From: CBDUQI01 sp965369325
Lineage (GTDB): Bacteria; Pseudomonadota; Gammaproteobacteria; Steroidobacterales; JBCBZW01
Assembly: GCA_965369325.1 (NCBI GenBank)
Contig: CBDUQI010000145.1
Coordinates: forward strand, 1-15,092
Direction: 5' to 3'
DNA length: 15,092 nt
Shown here: positions 14,975 to 15,092 of the stretch, in pieces
Layout: each line of letters starts with the position of its first letter
How positions within the stretch are numbered: position 1 is the stretch's first letter
Notes under the pieces: model-generated
What the model was told of the DNA's origin: nothing
What the model saw: only the letters and a program-made list of their open reading frames with translations
The model's database searches: none
Translations under genes and position numbers: made by a program

Positions 14975-15092
14975 TCAGTCCGGTTCGGCGTCCGGCGCGG
15001 CGAGCGAAGCACACCCCACATCGCTCATCTGGCCGCTCGACTGCGCTGGCGACTGCGCTGGCGACTGCCCGATGTGCTGCTCGCCGCGCGCC
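14975..15092 (-). CDS. Possible C-terminal tail of a leftward gene cut by the window edge
   Basis: Reading leftward from the right edge, one frame stays open for 38 codons and ends with TGA at 14977-14975. The translation includes the segment ARGEQHIGQSP, the repeated QSPA QSPA QS stretch and the end SLAAPDAEPD. I do not recognise a family. The low-complexity tail would be acceptable as a disordered C-terminus, but the rightward frame from an ATG at 14944 is also open, which is usual in GC-rich DNA. If real, the gene would lie upstream of the PQQ dehydrogenase in the same direction with a 109-nt gap. Confidence 0.35.
   Translation of the reverse strand, partial: ARGEQHIGQSPAQSPAQSSGQMSDVGCASLAAPDAEPD
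14995..15089. repeat. Large imperfect inverted repeat at the right edge
   Basis: GCGCGGCGAGC (14995-15005) is the exact reverse complement of GCTCGCCGCGC (15079-15089). Nested inside, CACATCG (15017-15023) is the exact reverse complement of CGATGTG (15070-15076). The spacers between the two stems are unequal (11 and 2 nt), and the loop of 46 nt holds the 12-bp tandem repeat. The arms may extend past the window edge. Confidence 0.5.
15039..15069. repeat. 12-bp tandem repeat, 2.6 copies
   Basis: GACTGCGCTGGC occurs at 15039-15050 and again, identical, at 15051-15062, followed by the partial copy GACTGCC. In the leftward frame it encodes the unit QSPA. It sits in the loop of the larger inverted repeat. 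Confidence 0.75.

Overview
The window reads as an ordinary chromosomal stretch of a fairly GC-rich (about 60% by eye) Gram-negative bacterium, most likely a gammaproteobacterium. Supporting signs are a 443-residue PepQ-type prolidase with the same length as the E. coli enzyme, a MiaE-type tRNA hydroxylase, a lipoprotein with a lipobox, a periplasmic PQQ dehydrogenase and a chorismate-mutase gene start. No rRNA, tRNA, CRISPR array, insertion sequence or phage gene is visible. Coding density is very high, and the longest gap without a gene is 282 nt (10346-10627).

Left part (1-2708): the first 22 codons of a leftward chorismate mutase gene run off the window edge. Diverging from it is a tightly coupled rightward operon joined by ATGA stop/start overlaps: mtnA (methylthioribose-1-phosphate isomerase), a class II aldolase/adducin-family protein, and a DUF72 protein. 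MtnA followed by a class II aldolase suggests a shortened purine-thioether salvage route in which methylthioribulose-1-phosphate (or its 5-deoxy analogue) is cleaved instead of passing through MtnB/C/D. This is the most interesting functional hypothesis in the window.

Middle (2700-10345): a leftward FMN-binding split-barrel (pyridoxamine-phosphate-oxidase-like) gene; a rightward 785-residue membrane protein with an N-terminal membrane region, a TolB/FlgO-like domain and many TPRs; then a leftward operon of three genes, in transcription order a secreted HExxH zinc metalloprotease, miaE (tRNA ms2io6A hydroxylase) and a GT-A-type glycosyltransferase that starts at a TTG overlapping the miaE stop.

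Right part (10346-15092): a divergent control region with a perfect 10-bp inverted repeat; rightward pepQ overlapping by 20 nt a lipoprotein built of four similar beta-modules; then a leftward PQQ-dependent dehydrogenase whose best start is an internal ATG with a strong ribosome binding site. The extreme right end holds the possible C-terminal tail of another leftward gene, within a large imperfect inverted repeat and a 12-bp tandem repeat.

All three convergent gene junctions (about 2690, 5930 and 13050) carry hairpins without a T-tract. Nothing looks like a defence or mobile system. The points worth following are the MtnA-aldolase-DUF72 unit, the MiaE-glycosyltransferase coupling, the modular lipoprotein paired with PepQ, and the variant PQQ dehydrogenase motif.
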